Positions 20,057-30,481 of a stretch of 64,000 nucleotides of DNA are shown one piece after another; position 1 is the first letter of the stretch, and each line of letters opens with the position of its first letter. A model generated the notes under the pieces. It ran no database searches. It was not told the DNA's origin and saw nothing but the letters and a program-made list of their open reading frames with translations. Both the position numbers and the translations under genes were made by a program. Location: the NCBI RefSeq assembly GCF_000418555.1, contig NZ_ATKM01000005.1:372001-436000 (forward strand), in the 5' to 3' direction. Source of the stretch: Pseudomonas sp. P818. Lineage in GTDB: Bacteria > Pseudomonadota > Gammaproteobacteria > Pseudomonadales > Pseudomonadaceae.

Positions 20057-21832
20057 CTAGCGGCTGGTGGCCCGGTCCAGGCGGGTGGCGAAGGTGGCGG
20101 CGTCTACCTCACCTACGACACGCAGATCGAGCAATTCGTCACCATTGGCGGCGAACAGCTGGATGGCGGGCGGGCCGAACAGCTTGTAGCGGTCCAGCAG
20201 GGCGCGCTGGGCGGCGTTGCTTTCGGTGATATCGAAGCGGATCAGGCGCCAGCCGGCCAGCCTGCTGCCGACCTCGGCGTTGCCGAACACCTCGCGCTCG
20301 ATCACCTTGCAGCTGATGCACCAGTCGGCATACCAGTCCAGCAGCAGCGGCTGGCCGCCGGCTTTGGCCTCGGCCAGGGCCGCGTCCAGCTCGGCCGGGC
20401 TGCTCAGGGTTTGCCAGGCGCCGCTCTTGGCGCTGCTCTGGCTGGTGCCGGCCTGCAACTGACCGAGCGGCTTGAGCGGATCAGTGGCGCCCTGCAGGGC
20501 ACCGACCCATGCAGCCAGGGCATAGACCAGTAGCGCCAACCCGGCGATCTGGCCGAGCTTCTGCCGGTGCGTCTTGGGGCCGAACTCCAGCGCGCCGAGG
20601 AAAACCGCAACGCCGCCAGCCAGCAGGCCCCATAGCGCCAGGCTGAGGCTGCCCGGCAGTACGCGTTCGAGCAGCCAGACCGAGACGGCCAGCAGCAGCA
20701 CGCCGAAGGCGTTGCGCACGGTGACCATCCAAGTGCCGGTTTTCGGCAGCAATGCACCGCCGCCTACGGCGAACAGCACCAGCGGTGTGCCCATACCAAG
20801 GCCCAGGGCGAGCAGCTTCAGGCCTCCGCCCAGGGCATCGCCGCTGGCGCTGATGTAGAGCAGGGCGCCGGCCAGCGGTGCGGAAACGCAGGGGCTGACC
20901 AACAGGCTGGAAAGGACGCCGAGTAGTGCGGCATTCACATGGGAACCACCGTGCATCTTGCCAGCCAGGCGATCCAGCGGTTCGCTGATGGCGCGTGGCA
21001 AGCGCAGCTCGAAGAGGCCGAACATGGCCAGGGCGAAAACGGCGAAGAAGGCGGCGAAGGGTACCAGTACCCAGGATGATTGCAGGCGTGCCTGCAAGTT
21101 GAGGCCGGCGCCGAACAGCCCCATCAGCGTGCCGAGAATGGCGAAGCAGGCGGCCATCGGCAGGACATAGGCCAGTGACAGGGTCAGGCTGCGCAGGCCG
21201 CCGAGCTGGCCGCGCAGCACCACTCCAGACAGGATCGGTAGCATCGGCAGTACGCAGGGCGTGAAGGTCAAGGCCAGACCGCCAAGGAAGAACAGTGCCA
21301 ATTCTTTCCAGTTCCAGTCTGCCGCGACTGGCGCTGCATCGCCGCCGCTGGCAGCCGGCATATCACCGATCTCGATGAACTCGGTCTCCGGCGGATAACA
21401 CAGGCCCTTGTCGGCGCAGCCCTGATAGCCGACCTGCAGGCGCAGCGGGCGCTCGTCCGGGTTGTCCAGCGGCAGGCGGATATCCAGCACGCCGTAGTAA
21501 ACCTCGACATCGCCGAAGAACTCGTCGTGCTTGGCCTGGCCGGCGGGCAGCTCGGCTTCGCCGAGGGCCAGATCCGCTGGTTCGACGCTGAAGTTGAAGC
21601 GGTGGCGGTAGAGGTAGTAACCCTCTGCAGCGACGAAGCGCAGCGTGACCGACTGTTTATCGCTGCCGATCAGGCTCAGCTTGAAGGCTTCGCGTACGGG
21701 CAGAAAATCGCTGCTGTTGTTCAGTGGCGCGCCAATTGGCGACGCGGCCGGACGCTGGTCGAACAGGCCGGCGCCGGCAGGCAGGCTCAGGCACAGCAGA
21801 AGCAGGGGAAGTAACAGTCGACGCAGTGACAT
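20057..21832 (-). CDS. dsbD: protein-disulfide reductase DsbD (DipZ)
   Basis: Inner-membrane protein that passes electrons from cytoplasmic thioredoxin to periplasmic DsbC and cytochrome c maturation factors. From the ATG at 21832 (MSLRRLLLPLLLLCLS) it has 591 residues. It shows a signal peptide, an N-terminal periplasmic DsbD-alpha domain (with CADKGLCYPP), eight or nine membrane segments including the FTPCVLPMLPI motif, and a C-terminal thioredoxin-like domain with DWCISCK (CxxC). The start lies inside a longer open frame; the chosen ATG begins the signal peptide. Confidence 0.96.
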   Translation of the reverse strand: MSLRRLLLPLLLLCLSLPAGAGLFDQRPAASPIGAPLNNSSDFLPVREAFKLSLIGSDKQSVTLRFVAAEGYYLYRHRFNFSVEPADLALGEAELPAGQAKHDEFFGDVEVYYGVLDIRLPLDNPDERPLRLQVGYQGCADKGLCYPPETEFIEIGDMPAASGGDAAPVAADWNWKELALFFLGGLALTFTPCVLPMLPILSGVVLRGQLGGLRSLTLSLAYVLPMAACFAILGTLMGLFGAGLNLQARLQSSWVLVPFAAFFAVFALAMFGLFELRLPRAISEPLDRLAGKMHGGSHVNAALLGVLSSLLVSPCVSAPLAGALLYISASGDALGGGLKLLALGLGMGTPLVLFAVGGGALLPKTGTWMVTVRNAFGVLLLAVSVWLLERVLPGSLSLALWGLLAGGVAVFLGALEFGPKTHRQKLGQIAGLALLVYALAAWVGALQGATDPLKPLGQLQAGTSQSSAKSGAWQTLSSPAELDAALAEAKAGGQPLLLDWYADWCISCKVIEREVFGNAEVGSRLAGWRLIRFDITESNAAQRALLDRYKLFGPPAIQLFAANGDELLDLRVVGEVDAATFATRLDRATSR

Positions 21833-22003
21833 CGGGTGAACATCTCGGCGAAAGGTGGCGGCATGATACCGGAAAGCGCCCACTCGCATTGCCGCCGCTG
21901 CGCCGGAGCGTCGGATATCGGGGATGGGCGGAGCCTTGGAGGGGGCCGCTATCCTTGAGTTCCAGCCTGCGCTGCCGTGTCGCAGGTGCTGCTCGCGCAG
22001 CGC

Positions 22004-23968
22004 CTAGACGCGAAACGCCTGCACGGCACTGTGCAACTGGCCGCCAAGCTGCAGCAGACGTTCGCTCTCGTTGCGTCCGCTGGCGATCAGGCCGAGGTTG
22101 TCGTCACCCAGTTGGTGGATGCGTTCGCCATGTTCGCGAATCTCGCCGACCGCACCGCTCTGCTGGGCAGTGGCCTCGGCGATGCGCTGGGCCATGCTGG
22201 CGATGGTGCGTATGGCGCTGACGATTTCATCCAGAGCGCCGTCGGCGGCCTCGGCCTTGCCGGCGGTCGCCTCGGCGTGCTCGACCTGCGCGCGCATCGC
22301 CTGTACGGACTGGTGTGCGGCCTGTTGCAGGCGACCGATGACCTCCTGGATTTCCGCGGTGGCGCTACCGGTGCGTTGCGACAACGAGCGAACCTCGTCG
22401 GCGACCACAGCGAAACCGCGGCCGGCCTCACCGGCACGCGCGGCTTCGATGGCGGCGTTGAGGGCCAGCAGGTTGGTCTGTTCGGCGATGCCGCGAATCA
22501 CCGTCAGCACGCTGCCGATGGTCGCGGTCTCATCGGCCAGGCGTTCGATGGCCTGGGCATTGTCCTGCACCTCGCTGACCAGCGCATGCAGGCCTTCCAG
22601 GCTCTGGCCGATGACTTGCTGGCCGTGAATCAGGGCGCGGTCGGCGTCGCGGCTGGCATCGGCGGTCTGGCTGGCATCTTCTGCGACCTGGCCGATGGTG
22701 GCTTCCAGTTCCCCCAGCGCGTCGCGGATCAGCGCAGTATCTCCAGCCTGGCGCTGTGCGCCGCCATGCAGACCGCCGCTGAGGTCGGCCAGGGTACGGC
22801 TGGAACCTGCGACCTGTTCGGCATGGCCGCGGATGCTGGCGACCAGTTCCACCAGATAGCGGCGCAGATGGTTGAGCGAGTCCTCGATGTCGCGCAGTTC
22901 GCGGGTGCGCGAGTTGATCGAGACTGGCGTGGCGAAATCGCCGCTGGCCCATTGCGACAAGGCCGGGACCAGATTGCCAAGCACTTGCGACAGGCGACGC
23001 TGGATGCGGTCGATGACCAGGGCGATGAGCAGGATCAGGCCGATCATCAGGCCCTGGATCAGCCGCACTTCGCCCTGGATGCGTGCATATTCAGCTTTTA
23101 CCAGCGGCTCCAGTGCGGCCAGTGCCTGCTGCACCTGATGCACGCGCTCGCCGGTGGTCACCGCCAGTTGCTGGCGCTGTTCGACCAGCTCACGGGTGCG
23201 CTGCAGTTCGCCGGGGTAGCGGCGCACCAGGGTGCTCAGCTCGCGCTTCAGGTCGATACCGCGGTCCTGCGCCTGCTGCTCCTGCTCGGCGTCATCCAGC
23301 CCGAGTAGGGCGGCGAAGCCGATATTGGCGGAGCTTTCGGCCTGTTGCACGCCGAGCAGCGGCAGGCTGTCGAGCGTATCAACCTGCTGGCCCAGGGCCT
23401 TGAGTTCGCGCTCGACGTCGCCGAGCAGCTCGCTGCGCCCCTGGCTGATGAAGCGCTCGCGGGCATGAGCCAGCTTCAGCAGTCGCGAACCTGCCTCCTG
23501 TAGCGGCTTGCGGTAGTTCGCGGCGCTCGGGCTGTCGGCGTTGTCGACGTACTGGCTCAGTTGCTCCAGTGTGGCGAGCATTTCGCGTTCGGCTTGCAAT
23601 AGCAGCCCTTGCGGGTCGCCGGCCAGCTTGCCGGCCGCGAGCAACTGGTTGGCACTGAAGTCACGCAGCTGTTCCAGGCTCGGGCGCAGCTCATTGGCCA
23701 GCTGTTGCGGCAGCTGTTCGAGGGATTCGTCGAAAACGTCAATGGCCTGGGTCGCGGCGCTGTGCTGCACGGCGTTGCCACTGACCAGGTAGGCCTGGAT
23801 ATTGTCGGCCACGTCATGCTGGAACTGCTGGGACAGCGTCAGGTAGCGCTCCATCAACTGCACCGGTTGTTGCAAGGCGCGCTGCGACCACCAGAGTATC
23901 GCTGCCAGGGCAACGCAGACGGTAACCAGCAGCAGGGTATTGAGATTGGTGAGCAGCTTGAGGCGCAT
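22004..23968 (-). CDS. methyl-accepting chemotaxis protein (CtpL-like)
   Basis: 654 residues from the ATG at 23968. An N-terminal membrane anchor is followed by a long helical periplasmic domain (about 35-310), a second membrane segment ([17 protein letters not shown]), HAMP, and the cytoplasmic signalling domain with its conserved tip [19 protein letters not shown]. The position next to dsbD and gcbA matches ctpL, the phosphate chemoreceptor of P. aeruginosa; ligand identity here is inferred from position only. The frame is intact, unlike the second chemoreceptor gene at 42450. Confidence 0.88.
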   Translation of the reverse strand: MRLKLLTNLNTLLLVTVCVALAAILWWSQRALQQPVQLMERYLTLSQQFQHDVADNIQAYLVSGNAVQHSAATQAIDVFDESLEQLPQQLANELRPSLEQLRDFSANQLLAAGKLAGDPQGLLLQAEREMLATLEQLSQYVDNADSPSAANYRKPLQEAGSRLLKLAHARERFISQGRSELLGDVERELKALGQQVDTLDSLPLLGVQQAESSANIGFAALLGLDDAEQEQQAQDRGIDLKRELSTLVRRYPGELQRTRELVEQRQQLAVTTGERVHQVQQALAALEPLVKAEYARIQGEVRLIQGLMIGLILLIALVIDRIQRRLSQVLGNLVPALSQWASGDFATPVSINSRTRELRDIEDSLNHLRRYLVELVASIRGHAEQVAGSSRTLADLSGGLHGGAQRQAGDTALIRDALGELEATIGQVAEDASQTADASRDADRALIHGQQVIGQSLEGLHALVSEVQDNAQAIERLADETATIGSVLTVIRGIAEQTNLLALNAAIEAARAGEAGRGFAVVADEVRSLSQRTGSATAEIQEVIGRLQQAAHQSVQAMRAQVEHAEATAGKAEAADGALDEIVSAIRTIASMAQRIAEATAQQSGAVGEIREHGERIHQLGDDNLGLIASGRNESERLLQLGGQLHSAVQAFRV

Positions 23969-24078
23969 GGCGGGCTCGATCGACAACTGAACGATGCGCG
24001 CGAGCTTATTGCGGTTTGGTTACAGGCTCATGACGGCGTGCGCTGTGTCACGTTTTGCATCGAGCTGCAGCGGGCGAA

Positions 24079-25721
24079 TCACGCCTCCCCGTACAGCTCC
24101 ACCCGGTTGCGCCCGCCATGCTTGGCCTTGTACAGCGCTTCGTCGGCGCGCTTGGAAAGCGCATTGCCATCGAGCCCCGGTTGCAGCATGGCGATGCCGC
24201 AACTGAAGGTGCAGGACAGGTCCTGCGGCTGGGCGGGGTAGTTGATCTCGGCGAAACGCTGGCGAATTTCCTCCAGCACCTTGAGCGCCGACTGCTCGTC
24301 GGTATCTGGCAGTACCACGGCGAATTCTTCGCCACCGTAACGGCCGATATGGTCGGTCTTGCGCAGGCGCTGCTTGAGGAACAGGGCCAGGCTCTTGATC
24401 ACCCGGTCACCCATGGGGTGGCCGTAGGTGTCATTGACCTTCTTGAAGTGGTCGATATCGAGCATGGCGAAGGCCAGCGGCTGATCTTCACGGCGTGCGC
24501 GGTAGCAGGCGTCGTCGAGCAACTGCAGGGTGTGGGTGTGGTTGTACAGGCCGGTGAGGCTGTCACGCACCATGCGCGCCTTGAGATTGCGCGCGCGGGC
24601 TGCGCGGTTGCGCACGGTGGCGATCAAGTGGCGCGGCTTGATCGGCTTGGTGAGGAAGTCGTCGCCGCCCTCGCTCATGGCGTCTAGCTGCTTGTCCAGG
24701 TCGTCCTCGGCCGACAGGTAGATGATCGGCACGCTGACGTAGCGGTCGTTGTGACGGATCACCTTGGCCAGCTCGGTGCCGTTGCACTCGGGCATGTACA
24801 TGTCGAGGATGATCAGGTCCCGGCACGCCTTGGAGTCATCGACGATCAGGGCTGGAACTCGGCCAGCGCGTCCATCGCCAGGATCGGCTCGGTCAGGGTG
24901 TGGGTGAGGATGCCGGCACTGTTGAGCACGCGTTCGGTGTGGGTCGCCTGAGCCTTGGAGTCATCGACGATCAGCACCTTGTACGGGTCGTACTGCGAAA
25001 CGTGGGTCAGCACTTCGATGCGTTCGAGCAGGCTCGAGGCGTCGAGCGAGCCGGTGAAGAACTCCTGCCCACCGGCGCGCACTGCGGCCAGGCGCGTGGG
25101 GGTATCCGTGTCGCAGTGGCTGAAGAACAGTATGGGAATCTTCTGTTCCAGGCCTTCCTGCATCGAATCGGCCAGTTCCAGCCCGGCACCGGCGAAGTCG
25201 ACATCCATGACGATGGCCGCCGGATGGCGCTCGGCGATAGCGGCGCGGAAGGCGCGTTCGTCGCTCAGGGCCTGCGCGGCCAGGCCGAAGAACTCCAGTT
25301 GCTGGGCCAGGCGCTCGGCACGCTTGGCGTCCTGCAGGGCGATGTACACCGGCTTGCGTAGCGGCGGCAGGAAGGTTTGTTCGAAGGCGTCGCCATGACG
25401 CAGGCCGGTACGAGACAGGCGCTGCATGATCTGATTGAGCCGGGCAATTAGGCTACTGTTGAGGCGGCCGCGATTTTCCACCACCTCACCCAGACTGGAA
25501 GCGATGCTTTGTGCCAACTGCTCGTGCTCGACCTGTTCGAAACGTTCGGCGTAGCGCAGCAGGCGCGTGTTGGCCTCGGTCAGCTCGGCCATGCCGGCGT
25601 CTGTCCATTCGCTGCGTTGCAGGCGTTGCCAGACTTCCAGCACTTGGCGTGCCTGATGGATCACGCGCTGGGCGAAGTGATGCTTGAGGCGATCGCGGCT
25701 GGGATCTAGGTGCTCGGGCAT
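24079..25721 (-). pseudogene. gcbA: GcbA-type diguanylate cyclase, frameshifted by a 29-bp insertion
   Basis: The intact gene would be 537 residues: an N-terminal helical region, two receiver domains (the second starting VLIVDDSKA) and a GGDEF domain with an active-site GGEEF. It corresponds to GcbA (PA4843-like), which makes cyclic di-GMP to promote initial attachment. The first frame (25721 to 24846) stops right after LAEFQP. The second resumes as LIILDMYMPECNGTEL and runs to 24079. Between them lies a 29-bp insertion (24821-24849), most of which copies 23 bp found at 24952-24974. Removing 29 bp restores a single frame. As written, the cyclase part is separated from its receiver control and full-length protein is not made. 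Confidence 0.88.
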
Positions 25722-25978
25722 GGGCCGGCTTCTATAAAAGGTTAAGTCAGTGGTGGCTTGATGCTATCACTTGGTGGCGGCGCTGACAGTGCCGCCGATC
25801 AATTGACGTCGGTATTTTTGTCGAATAAGCGACAGAAATATCGTTTTCCCGTACCAACGGTAAGTTTGCCTCGGTTCCCTGCGTTTTGCTCCGGGCTTGT
25901 CTTATAGTGCGCAGCAGGTCGCAACCCGTTGGCCGGGTTGTGGTCGAACACTCGAATTCGCTTGAAAAGGACACTGTC

Positions 25979-27031
25979 ATGCTGGACTGGAAGAATCGCG
26001 CGACGAACTCGCAAGACGGTGCCGACAAGGCCACAGCAGGCAGCCGCAGCGGCGGCAGCCTGATCGCCCGAGCGCTGGGCGGCCTGATCGGTGTCTATCT
26101 GCTGATCGCCCTGGTGGTCGGCTGGTATTGGAGTCAGGAACCGTCTGCCTTCCAGGTACAGCAGCACGCGCAGAGTGCGGCGCAGCAAGCGCAGCGACAG
26201 ATGGTCACCGGATACACCACGGTGGAGACCCTCAAGCAGGTCGCCACTACGCTGCTCGACAAGCCGGGTGGCTACCTGTCCAACGACCTTGCTCCGCCCG
26301 GTCTGTGGCTGGACAACATGCCGAGCTGGGAATACGGCGTGCTGGTGCAGGTGCGAGATTTCTCCCGCGCGCTGCGCAAGGATTTCGCCCGCTCGCAGTC
26401 GCAGTCCACGGAAAACTCTGACCTGGCCAGGGCCGAGCCGCGCTTCCACTTCGATAACAAGAGCTGGGCGCTGCCAGCGTCCGAGTCCGAATATCGCGAA
26501 GGTATCAAGTCGCTGGATCGCTATCTGGCCGACCTGAGTCAGCAAAATGCACGCTTCTATGCCCGTGCCGACAATCTCAACAACTGGCTGGGCGATGCTG
26601 GCACGCGCCTTGGTTCGCTGTCCCAACGCCTGTCCGCCAGCGTGGGTCAGGTGCGTCTGAACGAGAACGTGCAGGTGGGCAACGACGCCGAAGAGTCCGG
26701 CATGGTCGGGCGAGATGGTGTGTATGAAACGCCCTGGCTGCAAATCGACAACGTGTTCTACGAAGCCCGCGGTCAGGCCTGGGCGCTGGCTCACCTGCTG
26801 CGCGCGATCGAGGTGGATTTCGCCGACGTGCTGGCGAAGAAGAACGCCACCGTAAGCGTGCGCCAGATCATCCGTGAGCTGGAGGCGGCGCAGGCCACCC
26901 TGTGGAGCCCGATGATCCTCAACGGCAGTGGCTACGGCATTCTCGCCAACCACTCGCTGGTCATGGCCAACTACATCTCCCGCGCCAACGCCGGCCTGAT
27001 CGACCTGCGTCAATTGCTGAGCCAGGGTTGA
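25979..27031 (+). CDS. DUF2333 family membrane-anchored protein
   Basis: 350 residues from the ATG at 25979 (MLDWKNRATNSQ), with AAGG at a good distance. A single membrane segment lies near residues 27-45 (LGGLIGVYLLIALVVGWYW), followed by a long soluble helical domain that should be periplasmic. It matches DUF2333 (PA4842-like), of unknown function. The stop overlaps the ATG of the Nudix gene by one base (TGATG), so the two are an operon. The open frame upstream of 25979 has no start signal. Confidence 0.8.
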   Translation: MLDWKNRATNSQDGADKATAGSRSGGSLIARALGGLIGVYLLIALVVGWYWSQEPSAFQVQQHAQSAAQQAQRQMVTGYTTVETLKQVATTLLDKPGGYLSNDLAPPGLWLDNMPSWEYGVLVQVRDFSRALRKDFARSQSQSTENSDLARAEPRFHFDNKSWALPASESEYREGIKSLDRYLADLSQQNARFYARADNLNNWLGDAGTRLGSLSQRLSASVGQVRLNENVQVGNDAEESGMVGRDGVYETPWLQIDNVFYEARGQAWALAHLLRAIEVDFADVLAKKNATVSVRQIIRELEAAQATLWSPMILNGSGYGILANHSLVMANYISRANAGLIDLRQLLSQG

Positions 27032-27567
27032 TGGAAGCGATCTCGGCGACCGAGGCGGCGCATCGCGCCGCTTCGGATCAGGAGCGGGTCGCCTGGGTCG
27101 ACGAGGATGATCGGCCGCTCGGCGGCGTGACCCGCGTCGAGCTACGCGAGCGTCGCCTGATCGGGCGTGGCACCTACATCCTCCTGTTCAACTCCTCCGG
27201 TCTGCTGTGCGTGCACCGGCGCACCCTGAGCAAGGCGCTGTATCCCGGCTACTGGGATGTGGCCGCCGGTGGCATGGTGCTGGAAGGCGAGGATTACCGG
27301 CTTTCCGCCGAGCGCGAACTGGCCGAGGAACTGGGCATCGTCGATGCCGAGTTGGTCGAGCATGCGCACTTTCTCTACGACGCACCAGAAAGCCGTCTGT
27401 GGTGCATGGCTTATTCGGCGGTGTCCGATGCGCCGCTGGTGCTGCAGCCTGAAGAGGTGCTGGAGGCGCGTTTCATCAGCATCGAGCAGGCGCTGGAGGA
27501 AACCCGCCACCTGCCGTATTGCCCGGATTCGCTGGCAGCGCTGGAACGCTACAGAAAAAGGCCATAA
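27031..27567 (+). CDS. Nudix hydrolase (YfcD-like)
   Basis: 178 residues. The Nudix box is complete: G-x5-E-x7-REL-xEE-xGI, beginning GMVLEGEDYRLSAEREL. Enzymes of this fold cleave nucleoside diphosphates linked to another group. The N-terminal part (VDEDDRPLGGVTRVELRE) and overall length resemble E. coli YfcD, whose substrate is not established. Translationally coupled to the upstream DUF2333 gene. Confidence 0.88.
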   Translation: MEAISATEAAHRAASDQERVAWVDEDDRPLGGVTRVELRERRLIGRGTYILLFNSSGLLCVHRRTLSKALYPGYWDVAAGGMVLEGEDYRLSAERELAEELGIVDAELVEHAHFLYDAPESRLWCMAYSAVSDAPLVLQPEEVLEARFISIEQALEETRHLPYCPDSLAALERYRKRP

Positions 27568-27593
27568 ACAGGCCGCTTGCGGCTAGCTGATGT

Positions 27594-27640
27594 CCCTCTC
27601 CCATTTATGGGAGAGGGGGTCCGAAGGGCGGGAGAGGGTG
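27594..27640. repeat. CTCTCCC palindromic repeat, copy 2
   Basis: CCCTCTCCC-ATTTAT-GGGAGAGGG followed at a short distance by a further GGGAGAGGG arm. It is 27 bp past the Nudix stop. The remaining 27641-27820 stretch has no gene; it contains a 7-bp GGTGCGC/GCGCACC hairpin at 27723-27739 and nothing else I recognise. Confidence 0.8.
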
Positions 27641-27820
27641 TTTGTGTCGGCACCTGTATTTCGTCGAGCTTGGCTCGTAGCGCGCGCCGCTTGCACCGCC
27701 TCTACCTCGGACACGGGGCCTTGGTGCGCACGGCGCACCCCGCGTCGCGGATTCCGAGTGCCGCGTGCACGATGACGAAACAGCGTCGCCAAAGTGCCGC
27801 ACAATGACGCAAATATGGTC

Positions 27821-27849
27821 TTAGCAAGCCCGGCCTTTGCCGTTACACT
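27821..27849 (+). promoter_or_regulatory. possible sigma-70 promoter for the SUI1 gene
   Basis: TTAGCA (27821-27826) and TACACT (27844-27849) are spaced by 17 bp and lie about 110 bp before the start of the SUI1-type gene. Matches to consensus are moderate. Confidence 0.3.
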
Positions 27850-27961
27850 GCGCGGCCTTTTCGGCGGACGTCTGTCCGCTTGCGCTGCCCCTGCCTGAGT
27901 GGGGCTTCGCGGTCGACGCCTGTCGGCCAGTCGCTATCCTGACCCCTACGAGGACAAGCCG

Positions 27962-28333
27962 GTGGTCAAGAAAGCTTCGTCATTTTCCGCCCTGAGCGGT
28001 CTCGTCTATTCCACCGATGGCGGTCGCCATTGTCCGGACTGCAACCAGCCGGTGGATGCCTGCATCTGCAAACAGACGCGCATTCCCGAAGGCGATGGTA
28101 TCGCCCGCGTACGCCGTGAAACCAAGGGCCGTGGCGGCAAGACCGTCACCACGGTGAGCGGCGTGCCTTTGGCCGAGGAGCCGCTCAAGGAGCTGGCCAG
28201 CGCGCTGAAGAAGCGCTGCGGCACCGGTGGCGCGCTGAAGGACGGCGTGATCGAGATCCAGGGCGATCACGTCGATCTGTTGCTTGCCGAGTTGAGCAAA
28301 CGCGGGTTTACCGCGAAGAAGTCCGGCGGCTGA
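27962..28333 (+). CDS. SUI1/eIF1-type translation initiation factor (YciH-like)
   Basis: 123 residues from a GTG at 27962, with GAGGA eight bases upstream. The upstream open frame lacks homology and a start signal. A short cysteine-rich N-terminus (CPDCNQPVDACIC) precedes the SUI1 domain (RRETKGRGGKTVTTVSG, KDGVIEIQGDHVDLL). YciH proteins can discriminate against non-canonical starts in vitro; the role in bacteria is unsettled. It lies upstream of speA on the same strand, as in P. aeruginosa. Confidence 0.88.
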   Translation: MVKKASSFSALSGLVYSTDGGRHCPDCNQPVDACICKQTRIPEGDGIARVRRETKGRGGKTVTTVSGVPLAEEPLKELASALKKRCGTGGALKDGVIEIQGDHVDLLLAELSKRGFTAKKSGG

Positions 28334-28453
28334 GCCAGCTTTTTCTAAACTTTCGACGAGTTTCGGTGGTCGACCGCCGAGCAACCGTCATCTATCGCCT
28401 TTAATTTCTGACGCGACCTTCGGTTGCGCAAACCCATTCCCAGGGAGACTTAG

Positions 28454-30367
28454 ATGTCCGCACGACGCACCCGCAAAGACGACGGCAGCCAATGGACCGT
28501 AGCCGATAGCCGCAGTGTCTATGGCATTCGCCATTGGGGCGCCGGTTACTTCTCGATCAACGATGCCGGGCGTATCGAAGTGCGGCCCAACGGTCCGGAC
28601 AGCCAGCCCATCGACCTTTATCAGCAGGTCGATGAGCTGCGTCAGAGCGGCCTGTCGCTGCCGCTGCTGGTGCGCTTCCCGGACATCCTGCAGGATCGCG
28701 TGCGCCGCCTGACCGGGGCCTTCGACGCCAGTATCGAGCGCCTGGAATACCAGAGCCGCTACACCGCGCTGTACCCGATCAAGGTCAACCAGCAGGAGGC
28801 GGTGATCGAGAACATCATCGCCACGCAGAACGTTTCCATCGGCCTTGAGGCTGGCTCCAAGCCCGAGTTGCTGGCGGTGCTGGCGCTGGCGCCGAAGGGC
28901 GGCACCATCGTCTGCAATGGCTACAAGGACCGTGAGTTCATCCGCCTGGCGCTGATGGGGCAGAAGCTCGGCCACAACGTGTTCATCGTCATCGAAAAGG
29001 AATCGGAAGTCGCTCTGGTGATCGAGGAGGCGGCCGAACTCAAGGTGGCTCCGCAAATCGGCCTGCGCGTGCGCCTGTCCTCGCTGGCATCCTCCAAGTG
29101 GGCCGACACCGGTGGCGAGAAGTCCAAGTTCGGCCTTTCCGCCGCGCAGATACTCTCGGTGGTCGAGCGCTTCCGCGCCGCCGGGCTGGATCAGGGCATT
29201 CGCCTGCTGCATTTCCATATGGGTTCGCAGATCGCCAATATCGCCGACTACCGCAAGGGCTTCCGTGAGGCCATCCGCTATTACGGCGAGTTGCGCGCCA
29301 TGGGCCTGCCGGTCGATCACATCGACGTCGGCGGCGGCCTCGGCGTGGACTACGACGGCACCCACTCGCGCAACGCCAGCTCGATCAACTACGACATGCG
29401 TGACTACGCCGATGCCGTGGTCGACATGCTCAAGGAATTCTGCGACCGCCAGGAAATCCCCCATCCGCACATCTTTTCCGAGAGCGGCCGGGCGATGACC
29501 GCGCACCACGCCGTGCTGCTGGTGCAGGTCACCGACGTCGAGCGACACAACGACAAGGTGTCGGAGATCGATCCGAGCATCGAGCAGCCAGAAGTACTGC
29601 AATGGCTGATCGAACTGCTCGACGACAGCGATCCGGAAATGGTCGCCGAGACCTACTGGCGCGCCACCCACTATATCGAGGAGGTCGCCGCGCAGTATTC
29701 GGCCGGCAAGCTGAGCCTGGCGCAGAAGGCCCTGGCCGAACAGTGCTACTTCGCCATCTGCCGTCGCCTGCACAATCAGCTCAAGGCGCGTCAGCGTTCG
29801 CACCGCGCGGTGCTCGACGAACTCAACGACAAGCTAGCCGACAAGTACATCTGCAACTTCTCGGTGTTCCAGAGCCTGCCGGACACCTGGGCCATCGGCC
29901 AGATTCTGCCGATCCTGCCGCTGTCGCGCCTGGACGAGGAGCCGCTGCGCCGCGCCGTATTGCAGGACCTGACCTGCGACTCCGACGGCAAGATCCGTCA
30001 GTACGTCGACGAGCAGTCCATCGAAACCAGCCTGCCGGTGCACGAACTGCGTGAAGGCGAGGATTACGTGCTGGGCATCTTCCTGGTTGGCGCCTACCAG
30101 GAAATTCTCGGCGACATGCACAACCTGTTCGGCGATACCGATTCGGTGAACATCTACCAGGCCGCCGATGGCAGTGTGGTACACGCCGGTATCGAGACCC
30201 ACGACACCATCGAGGACATGCTGCGCTACGTGCACCTGTCGCCCGAGGAATTGATGACCCACTACCGCGACAAGGTGGCCAGCGCCAAGATCAGCGCCCG
30301 TGAGCGTACCCAGTTCCTCGATGCGTTGCGTCTGGGCTTGACCCGCTCGTCCTACCTGGCTTCATAG
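28454..30367 (+). CDS. speA: biosynthetic arginine decarboxylase
   Basis: PLP-dependent decarboxylation of arginine to agmatine, the entry to putrescine synthesis. 637 residues, the normal length. Visible landmarks are the PLP lysine in YPIKVNQQ, the glycine-rich phosphate loop [11 protein letters not shown], and the active-site cysteine region LTCDSDGKI near the C-terminus. The start ATG is preceded by CAGGGAGA. A REP pair follows 10 bp after the stop. Confidence 0.97.
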   Translation: MSARRTRKDDGSQWTVADSRSVYGIRHWGAGYFSINDAGRIEVRPNGPDSQPIDLYQQVDELRQSGLSLPLLVRFPDILQDRVRRLTGAFDASIERLEYQSRYTALYPIKVNQQEAVIENIIATQNVSIGLEAGSKPELLAVLALAPKGGTIVCNGYKDREFIRLALMGQKLGHNVFIVIEKESEVALVIEEAAELKVAPQIGLRVRLSSLASSKWADTGGEKSKFGLSAAQILSVVERFRAAGLDQGIRLLHFHMGSQIANIADYRKGFREAIRYYGELRAMGLPVDHIDVGGGLGVDYDGTHSRNASSINYDMRDYADAVVDMLKEFCDRQEIPHPHIFSESGRAMTAHHAVLLVQVTDVERHNDKVSEIDPSIEQPEVLQWLIELLDDSDPEMVAETYWRATHYIEEVAAQYSAGKLSLAQKALAEQCYFAICRRLHNQLKARQRSHRAVLDELNDKLADKYICNFSVFQSLPDTWAIGQILPILPLSRLDEEPLRRAVLQDLTCDSDGKIRQYVDEQSIETSLPVHELREGEDYVLGIFLVGAYQEILGDMHNLFGDTDSVNIYQAADGSVVHAGIETHDTIEDMLRYVHLSPEELMTHYRDKVASAKISARERTQFLDALRLGLTRSSYLAS

Positions 30368-30377
30368 GCGACCTCCG

Positions 30378-30430
30378 GTAGCCCGGATGGCATCCGGTCG
30401 GATACCGTTCCCGGATTGCATCCGGGCTAC
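30378..30430. repeat. REP pair (GTAGCCCGGATG family)
   Basis: Two inverted REP units, GTAGCCCGGATGGCATCCGG and the mirrored CCCGGATTGCATCCGGGCTAC, separated by about 12 bp. It sits between the convergent speA and DUF2214 genes. Confidence 0.85.
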
Positions 30431-30481
30431 GCTGCTGCTCTGTGGGACGCGCTTTAGCAGCGATGCTGTGCGTCTCTCGGT

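Noticed and set aside
25799..27013. Minus-strand open frame opposite the DUF2333 gene
   Set aside because: The plus-strand gene has a start signal, a membrane anchor and coupling to the Nudix gene; the antisense frame has none.
27568..27820. Small gene in the gap before the SUI1 gene
   Set aside because: Several short frames overlap the CTCTCCC repeat and a hairpin, with no ribosome-binding site or recognisable product.
27899..27961. Upstream extension of the SUI1 protein to an earlier ATG
   Set aside because: The extra 21 residues lack similarity to the family and the GTG at 27962 has a well-placed ribosome-binding site.
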